Shown here: positions 54,970 to 63,847 of the stretch, piece after piece
Numbering within the stretch: the first letter of the stretch is position 1
Layout: each line of letters starts with the position of its first letter
DNA from: Bog-473 sp963738135
GTDB lineage: Bacteria; Actinomycetota; Acidimicrobiia; Acidimicrobiales; RAAP-2
Direction of reading: 5' to 3'
NCBI GenBank assembly: GCA_963738135.1
Contig: CAVTVK010000001.1
Location: 248,001 to 312,000, forward strand
DNA: 64,000 nt
The notes under the pieces: model-generated
Seen by the model: the letters and a program-made list of their open reading frames with translations, nothing else
The model's database searches: none
Told to the model about the DNA's origin: nothing
Position numbers and translations under genes: made by a program

Positions 54970-55027
54970 CGCCGGTTGATCTCGTCGGTGCCCGCAACCG
55001 AGAGTCGTCGGGAGCGGGAGCCCTGGT

Positions 55028-55318
55028 TCAGGATCCGGCCAGGATGCGGGCCTTCTGGGCTTCGAACTCGGCGTCGGTGAGGATCCCCTGTGACTTGAGC
55101 TCCGCCAGATCCTTGAGCTGTGCGACCGTGTCCCTGGCTGGTGCCGCAGGCGGAGGCGGCGGAGGCGGCGGAGCGTATTGCTGGGGTTGCTGCTGGGCGT
55201 ACTGCTGGTCGTCCTGTTGCGCCCAGCGATTTTGCTGGCGGCGCGAGACGCGGTTCGACACGGCAGTCGCCGTCCCGGCGATGGCGGCGGTGCGTGCGAT
55301 ACCTCTGAGAAGTGGCAT
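55028..55318 (-). CDS. SHOCT-domain protein
   Basis: 96-residue protein. The N-terminus is basic (RGIARTAAIAGTATAVSNRVSRRQQNRW), the middle is glutamine- then proline-rich (YAQQQPQQYAPPPP), and the C-terminus is a SHOCT motif (VAQLKDLAELKSQGILTDAEFEAQKARIL), a short helical hairpin often attached to membrane or oligomeric proteins. ATG 55318 follows AAAGGAG. It lies 13 bases downstream of the DUF6325-like gene and is probably co-expressed with it. Confidence 0.82.
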   Translation of the reverse strand: MPLLRGIARTAAIAGTATAVSNRVSRRQQNRWAQQDDQQYAQQQPQQYAPPPPPPPPAAPARDTVAQLKDLAELKSQGILTDAEFEAQKARILAGS

Positions 55319-55331
55319 GGTCGGTCTCCTT

Positions 55332-55769
55332 TCAGCTTTCTGCCGCATCGAGCGCGGCGACGAGGTCGTCCTGGGGGATGTAACCGGCGGCGACCAGCTC
55401 GGCCTTGCTGCGACGCAACGCCTGAATGAACGGCGTCGCCCACCGGTTCTCGAAGATCAAGATGGCGGCCGACGAGCCCGGCGCGATAGCCGGAGCCGCC
55501 TCGGCAAGGTCGTCTGGGCTCACGAGCCCCGAAGACACGCCCTCGAAGACGGCCAGGTCGATCGTCCCGTCGTGATCCAAATCGGCGAGGCCGATGATCC
55601 CCAACGATCCGTCCTGGCCCTTGGCCACGAAGACGAGGTCCAAGATCCTGATCACGCCCTGGTCGACGAGATCGACCAGGATTGGGAAGCCCTCCCCGGT
55701 CATCTTGCTCCCCGGGAACTCCACGATCAGGTAGCTGACCGGACCCAGGGGCCCGTCCTTCTTTGCCAT
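55332..55769 (-). CDS. DUF6325/DUF1269-type protein
   Basis: 145-residue protein of unknown function. It begins GPLGPVSYLIVEFPGSKMTGEGFPILVDLVDQGVIRILDLVFVAKGQDG and later has FENRWATPFIQALRRSKAELVAAGYIP, the pattern of DUF6325, a relative of DUF1269 proteins in actinobacteria often found beside SHOCT genes. No membrane span. ATG 55769 follows GGGAG; the frame extends upstream without support. A DUF1269 relative lies on the other strand at 56567. Confidence 0.75.
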   Translation of the reverse strand: MAKKDGPLGPVSYLIVEFPGSKMTGEGFPILVDLVDQGVIRILDLVFVAKGQDGSLGIIGLADLDHDGTIDLAVFEGVSSGLVSPDDLAEAAPAIAPGSSAAILIFENRWATPFIQALRRSKAELVAAGYIPQDDLVAALDAAES

Positions 55770-56097
55770 CTGCCACTCCCTCTCTTCGCACGTGGGCGCC
55801 TCTCCGACATCGAAAGGACGACTGAACTCGGAATCGGTACGCAACACAGAAGCGGTGAGGCGACCACCGTCCACTGCGTCGAGTGAGTTTTAGCGCCCTC
55901 GTTGCCGAATTGCCAGGCCCGGGGTCTCAGGATCCTCCCAGTTCTCCCCCCTTCGTTTGCCCTTATCAAGCGTCGGCTCGCCCGCGCATCTGCGCAACCT
56001 CTTCCATTGCGGGTCGCTCCGGTATATACCTGCAGTGGCAGTAGCAAACGGCCCGGCACCTCGCCCGGCGCCGATCACGTTCGAGTGGAGGTGCACC
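55770..56097. other. 328-bp divergent intergenic region
   Basis: Holds the promoters of the DUF6325-SHOCT pair (minus) and the membrane-protein gene (plus). It contains a GGTATATACC palindrome (about 56018-56027), the most AT-rich spot nearby, which could be a -10 region or an operator, and no reading frame with coding-like GC3. Confidence 0.35.
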
Positions 56098-56511
56098 ATG
56101 AACGAACGGGGACGCGGTTGGATTCTCTTCGCCGCCATCGTGCTGGGGGTGGCCGGCATCATGCGCATCTTCGATGCCATCTGGGCGTTCCGCTATCACG
56201 GGGTCATTCCCCAGAACCTCCAAGACGCTCTCTTCGGCACCAGTCTGAAGACGTACGGCTGGGTCTACCTGGTCGTGGGCATCATCTTGATCCTCTGCGG
56301 CTTGGCGGTGATGGGGGGCTCCCAGATCAGCCGCTGGGTCGGCATCGCAGCCGGTGCCATCGGCGCCATCAGCGCAATCTGGTGGATGCCCTACTACCCG
56401 ATCTGGTCCCTGACCTACATCGCGCTCGGCGTCTTCGTGATCTACGCTCTCGCCGCTTACGGCGGGCCCGTGGAAGCGACGCTCAGCCCGCAAGAACTGA
56501 GCCGCATGTAA
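56098..56511 (+). CDS. DUF7144-family four-helix membrane protein
   Basis: 137 residues with four hydrophobic segments (about 9-30, 55-77, 82-100, 104-122). The start RGRGWILFAAIVLGVAGIMRIFDAIWAFRY is typical of the actinobacterial DUF7144 family, small membrane proteins of unknown function often near stress genes. GTGGAGGTGCACC precedes ATG 56098. Followed after 55 bases by the DUF1269-like gene on the same strand. Confidence 0.8.
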   Translation: MNERGRGWILFAAIVLGVAGIMRIFDAIWAFRYHGVIPQNLQDALFGTSLKTYGWVYLVVGIILILCGLAVMGGSQISRWVGIAAGAIGAISAIWWMPYYPIWSLTYIALGVFVIYALAAYGGPVEATLSPQELSRM

Positions 56512-56566
56512 GTCTTCGGGGACGTCTGACTCGCATCGGTTCTCGACCCGGACAAAGGAGCACAGC

Positions 56567-57100
56567 ATGGCCATCGACACCCTCTTCGTGTACTGCGGCG
56601 TCTACGGCGACGTCGGAGATGCCCTGGCGGACTACGAACTCATCAAGGACCTCCATACCGAAGCGAATCTGATCGACTCCTACGACGCCGCCGTGATCGA
56701 GCGTGACCACAAGGGAAGAGTCAAGATCGCCAAAAAACACGAGACCCCGACCCGCGTCGGAGGGGTGCTCGGCGGCGGAGTGGGCTTGGCCACGGGTCTG
56801 GTGATCGTCCTCTTCCCCGCCGCCGCCATCGGCGGAGGCCTCTTGCTCGGCACGACCGGCGCAGGCGCGCTGCTCGGGGCACTCGCCGGGCACGCCGCGG
56901 CGGGCATGAGCCGTGGAGATCTGAAGGACCTGGGTGAGTCCCTCGACGAAGGTGAAGCCGGTCTGGTCGTCGTGGCCGTCTCCGACATGGAAGCAAAGGT
57001 CCGTTCCGCCATGAAGCGGGCGCGCAAGGTCGAGGAGAAGCAGCTCAAGGCAGACCAGAAGGAGCTCGAAGCCGAGGCAGCGGAGGCGCAGAAGTCATAG
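56567..57100 (+). CDS. DUF1269-type membrane-associated protein
   Basis: 177 residues. An N-terminal ferredoxin-like part (IDTLFVYCGVYGDVGDALADYELIKDLHTE) is followed by a glycine-rich hydrophobic segment (GGVLGGGVGLATGLVIVLFPAAAIGGGLLLG, residues 66-96) and a charged C-terminal helix ending in a lysine/glutamate/alanine tail. DUF1269 proteins are proposed to sit at the membrane; function unknown. ATG 56567 follows AAAGGAG. Confidence 0.8.
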   Translation: MAIDTLFVYCGVYGDVGDALADYELIKDLHTEANLIDSYDAAVIERDHKGRVKIAKKHETPTRVGGVLGGGVGLATGLVIVLFPAAAIGGGLLLGTTGAGALLGALAGHAAAGMSRGDLKDLGESLDEGEAGLVVVAVSDMEAKVRSAMKRARKVEEKQLKADQKELEAEAAEAQKS

Positions 57101-57372
57101 GTGCCGCCTGCACCACGGTGGGCATCGATTACACACTCCTGAGGAGGGGGCCAACCTCGAGTGGCCGCGCGTGACCGGCGACTCCTACACATCCGCAGGT
57201 GATCTTGATCGCCGCAGCCATTCTCGTCGCGCACGCGGCCGTTGGCGTTTCGGTCCGACAGCTCGGCCTCATGTCCCAACGCGTGGCAGTCTTGGTGAAT
57301 TACGCTTGACGGCCCCACAGAGACAACAGGACCGATCGCGTCACGACAGACAACGGACTAAGGGGTGCTCCA

Positions 57373-58149
57373 TTGACCAAGATGCGGCGCAAGGAATACG
57401 AGGAGGAACTTCGGCGGCTGCAGGTCGAACTCGTGCAGATGCAGCGGTGGGTCGTCGAGGAGCGTGCCAAGGTGTGCATCGTGTTCGAGGGTCGGGACAC
57501 CGCCGGCAAGGGCGGCGTCATCAAGCGGCTCACGGAGCGGGTCAGCCCCCGCATCTTTCGGGTCGTGGCTCTGCCCGCCCCGAACGCACGCGAGCGCTCG
57601 CAGATGTACTTTCAGCGTTACATGCCCCACCTCCCCGCTGGTGGTGAGGTCGTGATCTTCGATCGAAGCTGGTACAACCGAGCCGGAGTCGAGCCGGTCA
57701 TGGGGTTGTGCACCCCGGAGGAGTCGGCTCGGTTTCTCGAGCTCGTTCCCCTCGTCGAGCAGGCCATCATCGACTCCGGCATCATCTTGCTCAAGTACTG
57801 GCTCGAGGTCAGCCAGGACGAGCAGACGCGTCGCTTGACTGCTCGCATCGACGATGGCCGCAAGACCTGGAAGCTGTCCGCGATGGACCTCGAATCCTAT
57901 GGCCGATGGTACGACTACTCACGAGCCCGCGACGCCATGTTCGCCGCCACCGACACCGAGACAGCGCCCTGGTACATCGCCCACTCCGACGACAAGCGGC
58001 GCGCCCGCCTCAACGTCATCAGCCACGTCCTCGACATGGTTCCCTACGAACGCGAGGAAGAAGACCACGTCGTCCTGCCAGCTCGCCAGAAGAAGGGCGA
58101 CTACCGAGTTCCCGATGTGCCTCGGCACGAGGTGCCCATGCGGTTCTGA
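57373..58149 (+). CDS. ppk2: Polyphosphate kinase 2
   Basis: Uses polyphosphate to phosphorylate nucleotides (ADP/GDP or AMP). 258 residues, single PPK2 domain: Walker A FEGRDTAGKGGVIKRL (near residues 37-52), lid-like YFQRYMPHLPAGGEVVIFDRSWYNRAGVE with Walker B, and MDLESYGRWYDYSRARDAMF. TTG 57373 is preferred because AGGGG lies seven bases upstream; ATG 57382 is in frame. It converges with the kinase gene, two bases between the stops. The phosphate donor/acceptor class cannot be fixed from sequence alone. Confidence 0.92.
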   Translation: MTKMRRKEYEEELRRLQVELVQMQRWVVEERAKVCIVFEGRDTAGKGGVIKRLTERVSPRIFRVVALPAPNARERSQMYFQRYMPHLPAGGEVVIFDRSWYNRAGVEPVMGLCTPEESARFLELVPLVEQAIIDSGIILLKYWLEVSQDEQTRRLTARIDDGRKTWKLSAMDLESYGRWYDYSRARDAMFAATDTETAPWYIAHSDDKRRARLNVISHVLDMVPYEREEEDHVVLPARQKKGDYRVPDVPRHEVPMRF

Positions 58150-58151
58150 GC

Positions 58152-59510
58152 TCAGACCGGCTGCGTGCCCTTCGCCAGAAGAACGAGGTCATGCAGGCGC
58201 ACACTACGGGTCTGACGCTTCAGTGCGATCTCGTCGTTGCCCTCTGGGACGAGCATGCGCAGGCCCTGTGGGTGGGTACGGAAGATCATCGGTGTGTCCA
58301 GTTCGAGGGCTTCGCCGTCGACGCCGGCGTAGGCCTTGCCGGATCGGGACCTGATCTCGAACTGCTCGCAGCTGAACTCGAAGGCATGCCCGCTCCGCGA
58401 CCCCTGGCCGGCCAGGGCCAGGGTGACGACCTCGGCCGCTTGCGCGCCGGTCGCCGCAGCAACGGCGAACACGCCGAGGTGCCCGGTGTCGAGTCTGAGA
58501 CGCTGCGACGTGCTGGGCGAGGCGGCGAGCACGTAAGGATTGTTCGACACCATGACCAGGAAAGAGCCGTCGACCTCGGCGCCGTCGGGCGTCACGAATT
58601 GCAGATCGAAGGTTTCTTGGGTTTGGCCCAGCAATTCAGGGAGCAACTGCTTGGTCGTCGCCACCTTGGCATCCCGATATCCCTCCTGCTGGACGATGGT
58701 GGCGTAGACGCCCAATGAGACGTTGTTGACGAAGAAGCGGTCGTTCACGGTCGCATAGTCGACCCGGCGCTCGAGGGCATCTCGAAAGGCGTACACGCTC
58801 TGGCGCGGGTTCCGTCGGTCCAGCCCGAGGTCGAGGGCAAAGTGGTTCCGCGTCCCTGCGGCGACGCAGACGAAGGGAAGATCGTGCTCTACCGCAAGGG
58901 ACGCGACCAAGGCCTGTGAGCCATCCCCACCGGCCATCCCCAGGCAATCGGCGCCCCGGGCGATGGCGTCTCGGGCGAGCTCTGCGAGGTCGAGCCCGTG
59001 GTCCAGCATCACGGTCTCGACTCCGAGCGATCGGGCCAACTCCACCAGTCCGAACTTCTCGACCTTGCCACCGCCCGACCACGGATTGCAGAGCAGGACC
59101 GGGTGGGAGGGCCGGGTGGCGTGGTGTATCCGGGTTCTTGCGGTACTCCTGATACTCGCAGCAAAGGCTGCTCGTGCGGCCACGATGGCTATGGCAAGCA
59201 GGGCGAGGCACACGAGTACCCGGACGAAGGATTCCCAGTCCTCGCCTCCCGCTCCGAGCAGTGCGGTGACCAGCACGGCCGAGCCCACGACCATCCCGAT
59301 GATCCCAAACCCGCGCCGCGGGGCCCTCTCCGTGATGGCCCACCATCCTCCGGCGATGCCGAGCACGAAGCCGGCCGCCCCGACAATGACATACGCGCCG
59401 TTGCGCACGAGGAAGCCGATCAGTGCCGCAGCGAGGAGAAGGACCGCGAGCAGCGAGACGATGGCCAGGGCTCGTTGGCCGATGTGGCGTGGACGCCTCG
59501 ACTCAGGCAC
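58152..59510 (-). CDS. Membrane-anchored diacylglycerol kinase-family protein
   Basis: 452 residues: four hydrophobic segments in the first 125 (SLLAVLLLAAALIGFLV, GAYVIVGAAGFVLGIAGGWW and two more), then a DAGK catalytic domain with VLLCNPWSGGGKVEKFGL, the nucleotide loop GMAGGDGSQALVASLA and VCVAAGTRNHFALDLGLDR. It should phosphorylate a lipid such as diacylglycerol or sphingosine-like molecules. GTG 59510 has AAGG upstream. Fusion to an N-terminal membrane domain is known in actinobacterial DAGK relatives. Confidence 0.83.
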   Translation of the reverse strand: MPESRRPRHIGQRALAIVSLLAVLLLAAALIGFLVRNGAYVIVGAAGFVLGIAGGWWAITERAPRRGFGIIGMVVGSAVLVTALLGAGGEDWESFVRVLVCLALLAIAIVAARAAFAASIRSTARTRIHHATRPSHPVLLCNPWSGGGKVEKFGLVELARSLGVETVMLDHGLDLAELARDAIARGADCLGMAGGDGSQALVASLAVEHDLPFVCVAAGTRNHFALDLGLDRRNPRQSVYAFRDALERRVDYATVNDRFFVNNVSLGVYATIVQQEGYRDAKVATTKQLLPELLGQTQETFDLQFVTPDGAEVDGSFLVMVSNNPYVLAASPSTSQRLRLDTGHLGVFAVAAATGAQAAEVVTLALAGQGSRSGHAFEFSCEQFEIRSRSGKAYAGVDGEALELDTPMIFRTHPQGLRMLVPEGNDEIALKRQTRSVRLHDLVLLAKGTQPV

Positions 59511-59699
59511 GGCGCGCCTTCTCGCGGTCCGGGTGCACGGCCCGAGATCCTCGGGTCGTCACGCCACCGGACGACGGGCCTTCCCGCAGTCGGCTCTCAG
59601 CACAATGGTGCACCATTCCCACCTTCCGTCCTCGCGGGCATTGTAGGTTCGAGGCGAAGCTCGCGACATGTCCGATTGTCGCGCTGGATCGGGGGCACG

Positions 59700-61385
59700 G
59701 TGGGTGACGACCCTTCGGGGATAACCAGGTGGATTCCGGGGATCAGGGCCGTTCGAACCTACGACCGGCAGTGGACTCGGTCCGACATCGTTGCCGGCGT
59801 TGTGCTCGCCGCCATTTTGGTGCCGCAGGGACTGGCCTACGCGGAGCTGGCGGGGCTGCCACCTGTGACCGGCCTGTACACGTCGATCGGGTGCCTCGTC
59901 GGCTACGCCATCTTTGGTCCGTCGAAGATCCTGGTCCTCGGCCCGGACTCATCCATCTCACCCCTGATATTCGCGGCCCTTTTGCCGTTGCTGGCGTCGG
60001 GCGGAGATGCTCATCGGGCAATTGCACTCGCCGGGATGCTCGCGATCATCGTGGCCGTCATTGAGATCGGGTTGGGGATCGGGCGGCTTGGATTCGTCGC
60101 CGACCTCCTCTCGAGCGAGGTGCAAGTCGGCTACATGAACGGCCTCGCCGTGGTCATCATCGTGGGCCAACTGCCCAAGCTCTTCGGGTTCTCGACGGAC
60201 GCCGAAGGCTTCGGCCCTGAGCTCAAGGCCTTCGCTCAGGGGCTCGACGGCACGGTCGGTGCGGCACTGGTGGTCGGCCTCGGGGTACTGGCCATCTTGT
60301 TGGTGCTGTCCCGATTCACCAAGGTGGTCCCGGCGGTCCTCGTCGGCATTGTGGCGGCAACCGCGGTCTCCGCCATCTTCGACCTTGACGCGCACGGGGT
60401 GGCGACCGTCGGCACACTCCCCCGGGGTGTGCCGACGCCTTCGGTTCCCTGGACCAAATGGGCTGATGTCGGACCTCTGATGATCGCAGCCGTGGGCATC
60501 ACACTGGTCTCGTTGGCGGACACGATCGCCACCTCCTCGAGCTTCGGCGCCCGTCGGGGCGAAGAGGTGGATCCGAACCAGGAGATGATCGGAATCGGCG
60601 CGGCCAACCTCGCCGCGGGGCTCCTCCAGGGTTTCGCGGTGTCGACCAGCGGTTCGCGCACGGCGGTCGTCGAGCAGGCCGGGGCCAAGTCGCAGTTGGC
60701 CTCGTTGGTCGGCGCCGGCATCGTCGTCGCGCTGTTGCTGTTCTTCAACTCCTTGCTGGCCGATCTTCCGCAATCGGCCCTGGCCGCCGTCCTGATCGCC
60801 GCTGCACTCTCCCTCCTCGACCTCGGGGCGTTGGTTCGTTACGCCCGGGTGCGAAAGAGTGCACTGGTTCTTTCGCTGGTTGCCAGCGTGGGCGTGATCG
60901 TGTTCGGGGTCCTGCCGGGGATCGTCATCGCGATCGTCCTCGCGGTGCTGTTGTTCTTCCACCGCAGCTGGCAACCCCATGGCGCCGTCCTCGGCCAAGT
61001 GGAGGATCTGGAGGGCTGGCACAACGTCGTGCGGTACCCCGATGCGCGGGAGGTCCCTGGGATCGTGGTCTACCGATGGGAGGCTCCCCTGTTCTTCGCG
61101 AACAGCTCGGTCTTCCGCGCCCAGATCCGCCACACCGTCGGTGAACGCCACGCCAAGTGGGTCGTCGTCCAATGTGAAGCCATGACCGACGTCGACGTCT
61201 CCGCGGCAAAGATGCTCGAGCAGCTCGACCGTGAGCTCAACGCAGCGGGCATCCACATGGCTTTCGCGGAGATGCGAGCCCGCCTCCAAGATCTCGTGCG
61301 TCGCTACGGACTCTTCGAGACGCTCGATCGTGACCAGTTCTACCCGACGCTCGAGGCCGCCATCGCTGCCGTCACAGAGGCCTGA
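59700..61385 (+). CDS. SulP-family anion transporter with STAS domain
   Basis: 561 residues: about 11-12 membrane segments (DIVAGVVLAAILVPQGLAYAELAGLPPVTGLYTS is the SulP signature start), a conserved AVSTSGSRTAVVEQAGAKSQLASLVGA segment, and a C-terminal cytoplasmic STAS domain (VVVQCEAMTDVDVSAAKMLEQLDREL). Likely imports sulfate or bicarbonate; the substrate is not determinable. GTG 59700 follows GGGGG. The upstream frame is only antisense to the kinase gene. Confidence 0.9.
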   Translation: MGDDPSGITRWIPGIRAVRTYDRQWTRSDIVAGVVLAAILVPQGLAYAELAGLPPVTGLYTSIGCLVGYAIFGPSKILVLGPDSSISPLIFAALLPLLASGGDAHRAIALAGMLAIIVAVIEIGLGIGRLGFVADLLSSEVQVGYMNGLAVVIIVGQLPKLFGFSTDAEGFGPELKAFAQGLDGTVGAALVVGLGVLAILLVLSRFTKVVPAVLVGIVAATAVSAIFDLDAHGVATVGTLPRGVPTPSVPWTKWADVGPLMIAAVGITLVSLADTIATSSSFGARRGEEVDPNQEMIGIGAANLAAGLLQGFAVSTSGSRTAVVEQAGAKSQLASLVGAGIVVALLLFFNSLLADLPQSALAAVLIAAALSLLDLGALVRYARVRKSALVLSLVASVGVIVFGVLPGIVIAIVLAVLLFFHRSWQPHGAVLGQVEDLEGWHNVVRYPDAREVPGIVVYRWEAPLFFANSSVFRAQIRHTVGERHAKWVVVQCEAMTDVDVSAAKMLEQLDRELNAAGIHMAFAEMRARLQDLVRRYGLFETLDRDQFYPTLEAAIAAVTEA

Positions 61386-61885
61386 GTTCAGTCACATCGG
61401 CGGAACGGCACATCGATAGACGCCCAGTTCCAGAGAACGAAGGCGACCGCGGCGGCGGGGCACGACGACGGTCGACTGGAGCGGGATGACGGGGCCACAA
61501 TGGGGGGATGGAGACGAGTCGTAGCGGCAGGAAAGCGCTTTCCAGAGGTGTGGTCGTCGCACTGGTCCTTCTGGGGTTCCTCCTGGGCCACCACGTTCGG
61601 CAGCGTCGGGCTCTCGCTCGGGGGTGATGAGGGCTCCGCTGGTCCCAGGTTCGGATCTCCGATGGATCGCACCTCGAAGAGCCTCTCCACCACGTAGCCG
61701 GATCCAGCCGCGCCTCCGCTCGAGCGGTTCAGACAAACAGCGTCAACGCCAGCGGGACAAGACCAGGGACCCTGAAACGCGACTGAACGGCACCGGCTCA
61801 GGCACATCCGCGGCACTGTTGACGCGGGTACATCGTGTGATCAAGGCTCGCCCCAGCGGGCGACCAGAAGGGAGTCTTGATCTCG
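61386..61885. other. 500-bp gap with one doubtful small ORF
   Basis: Between the SulP and MFS genes. The only candidate is ATG 61508 to the stop at 61625-61627 (39 residues) with basic ends and one hydrophobic run (GVVVALVLLGFLLG), but its GGGGGG touches the ATG directly, so ribosome binding is doubtful. GC and codon structure are weaker than in the flanks. The rest shows no recognisable feature; the MFS promoter is probably in the last 150 bases. Confidence 0.35.
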
Positions 61886-63289
61886 ATGACCGAGGTGGCG
61901 AGTTCGAAGGCTCCCTCCCCTTCGCTGCGGGCGATGCTCGTACCCCTCGCATTGGCCCAGTTCATCTGCAGCTTCGCCGGCTCCAACATGAACGTGATGA
62001 TCACCGACATCAGTACCGACCTCCATACGACAGTCCAAGGCGTACAGGTTTGCATCACATTGTTCCTGCTGGTGATGGCTGCGTTGATGATCCCCTGCGG
62101 GAAGCTGACGGACCGAGTGGGACGAAAGAGATGTTTCACACTCGGTCTGACCATCTACGGCATCGGCGCAGTGCTGAGCGCGCTGTCCCCTGGGATCGGC
62201 ATCCTGATTCTGGGCAACTCGATCTTCGAAGGCGTCGGCACGGCACTGCTGATACCGCCGGTCTACATCCTCACCACGCTGCTCTTTACCGACCTGAAGT
62301 CGCGCGCGTGGGCTTTCGGAGTGATCAGCGCGCTCGGTGGGATTGGAGCCGCCATGGGTCCCCTCATCGGAGGCGTCATCACCACAACCATCACATGGCG
62401 GGCTGCCTTCATCTTCCAGGCGCTCGTCATCGTCGCCATCTTGATCATGGCTCGCCGCATCGTCGACCCCGTGGCGCCGGATCCGACCCGCCCGTTCGAC
62501 GTGGTGGGTGCAGTTCTCTCTGCGGCGGGGCTGGTGATCCTTGTCGGCGGGATCATGGCTGCGGACCAGAGCCTTGCGCTGATGGCGGGCCTCATCGTGC
62601 TCGGGGCACTCGTGCTCGCAAGCTTCTTCTTCTGGATCCGCCGACGAGAGCGCGAGGGCCGCGAAGCCCTGCTCTCGACCTCGCTGTTCCACAACCGCAC
62701 GTCCAATCTGGCTCTGGTGACGCAGAACATGCAGTGGTCGGTCTTGCTGGGGACGTCCTTCACGGTTGCGGCGTATCTCCAGGTCGTTCGGCACTACGAC
62801 GCCATCCAGACGGGCGTGATCTTCACCGCGGCCACGGTGGGAATCCTGTTGACCTCGCTGGCCGCCAGGCCCCTGGCCAAGCGATTTCGTCAGCGGGCTC
62901 TGATCGGGGCGGGATTCATCGTCACGCTGGTGGGGATCGTGGTGCTCTTGGGACTGGTGAAAGGTCATCCGGGCGCCTGGTCCTTCGCCCCCGGGCTCTT
63001 CTTGATCGGATCCGGCCTCGGCGTCATGCTCACCCCGTCGGTCAATGTCGTGCAGTCCTCGTTCCCCGAACGATTCCAAGGCGAGATCTCGGGACTCTCG
63101 CGCAGTGCGTCGAACCTCGGCTCATCGTTCGGGACCGCAGTCGCCGGCACCATCCTCGTCGCAGGACTGGCCGACCCAAAGCGCTCCTATGGCATTGCCA
63201 TGATCGCCCTGGGAGTCTTCGGGCTGATCGGACTCGGTGCGACGGTTCTCTTGCCGAAAGCTGATCCCATACCAGCGTCCGATTCTTGA
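61886..63289 (+). CDS. MFS transporter, DHA2 (EmrB/QacA) type
   Basis: 467 residues with about 13-14 membrane segments. Motif A-like GKLTDRVGRKR follows segment 2, and motif C-like GGIGAAMGPLIGGVI lies in segment 5, both signs of drug:H+ antiporters. The N-terminus SLRAMLVPLALAQFICSFAGSNMNVMITDIST fits DHA2 members. The substrate is unknown. ATG 61886 is preferred over TTG 61877 because AAGGGAG has workable spacing to the ATG. Confidence 0.88.
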   Translation: MTEVASSKAPSPSLRAMLVPLALAQFICSFAGSNMNVMITDISTDLHTTVQGVQVCITLFLLVMAALMIPCGKLTDRVGRKRCFTLGLTIYGIGAVLSALSPGIGILILGNSIFEGVGTALLIPPVYILTTLLFTDLKSRAWAFGVISALGGIGAAMGPLIGGVITTTITWRAAFIFQALVIVAILIMARRIVDPVAPDPTRPFDVVGAVLSAAGLVILVGGIMAADQSLALMAGLIVLGALVLASFFFWIRRREREGREALLSTSLFHNRTSNLALVTQNMQWSVLLGTSFTVAAYLQVVRHYDAIQTGVIFTAATVGILLTSLAARPLAKRFRQRALIGAGFIVTLVGIVVLLGLVKGHPGAWSFAPGLFLIGSGLGVMLTPSVNVVQSSFPERFQGEISGLSRSASNLGSSFGTAVAGTILVAGLADPKRSYGIAMIALGVFGLIGLGATVLLPKADPIPASDS

Positions 63290-63623
63290 TGGCGGAACCA
63301 AAGCTTCAGCGTGAGCCGATGGGATGCAACAACAGGGCTGGCATCAGAAGAAGCGATTCGTCTGTCCTTCGAATCGAGCCACGACGAGCCCGACGGCCCC
63401 ATACCGGCCACAGAGGACTCTGGAGCCATGCCGAAGGTCAGGGCCTCAGCCGAGGGTCGCCTCGGGAGCGCTGGCCGCACGCCGGCATCGGCGGGCGGCA
63501 CCATCACCGTGCCACCACGCGCAGATCCCGCCCGTATGGAACCGCGTCGCGCAAGCTCGATGAGCAGTCCCAAAAGGACCTGCTCAGGCAGTTAGAGTTC
63601 TGAGAGCTTCATGGGTAACAGAA
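63290..63623. other. 334-bp gap before tRNA-Pro
   Basis: No supported gene. Frames of 94-105 residues cross it without recognisable motifs and with irregular third-position GC. A TAGAGT hexamer near 63593 lies about 25 bases before the tRNA and could be its -10 box. Confidence 0.35.
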
Positions 63624-63700
63624 CGGGATGTGGCGCAGCTTGGCAGCGCGCCTGCTTTGGGAGCAGGAGGTCCGGGGTTCAAATCCCCGCATCCCGACCA
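63624..63700 (+). tRNA. tRNA-Pro (anticodon UGG)
   Basis: 77 bases including an encoded CCA end. Acceptor arm CGGGATG pairs with CATCCCG, discriminator A, then CCA. The D arm GCGC-AGCTTGGCA-GCGC, anticodon arm CCTGC-TTTGGGA-GCAGG (anticodon TGG) and T arm CGGGG-TTCAAAT-CCCCG are complete, with a short variable loop. It reads CCA and, by wobble, other proline codons. Confidence 0.96.
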
Positions 63701-63847
63701 ACGATCAGGTTTTCGGACGTCTGCGCACATGGCCCCCCGATGGGCGTCAATGCGGCGTGACCGACACCGTTCCGGGCGCACCGCGGCGTCCTCCGGCGGG
63801 ACCACGGACGAAACGGGGCGAACCAGCTCGACCCCGAACCCGGCTGA

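Noticed and set aside
61383..61400. CTGA-GT-TCAG inverted repeat after the SulP gene
   Set aside because: A 4-base stem with a 2-base gap is too short to call a terminator.
63290..63623. Possible 94-residue gene (63311-63595)
   Set aside because: No Shine-Dalgarno sequence or TANNNT box, irregular third positions, no recognisable family.
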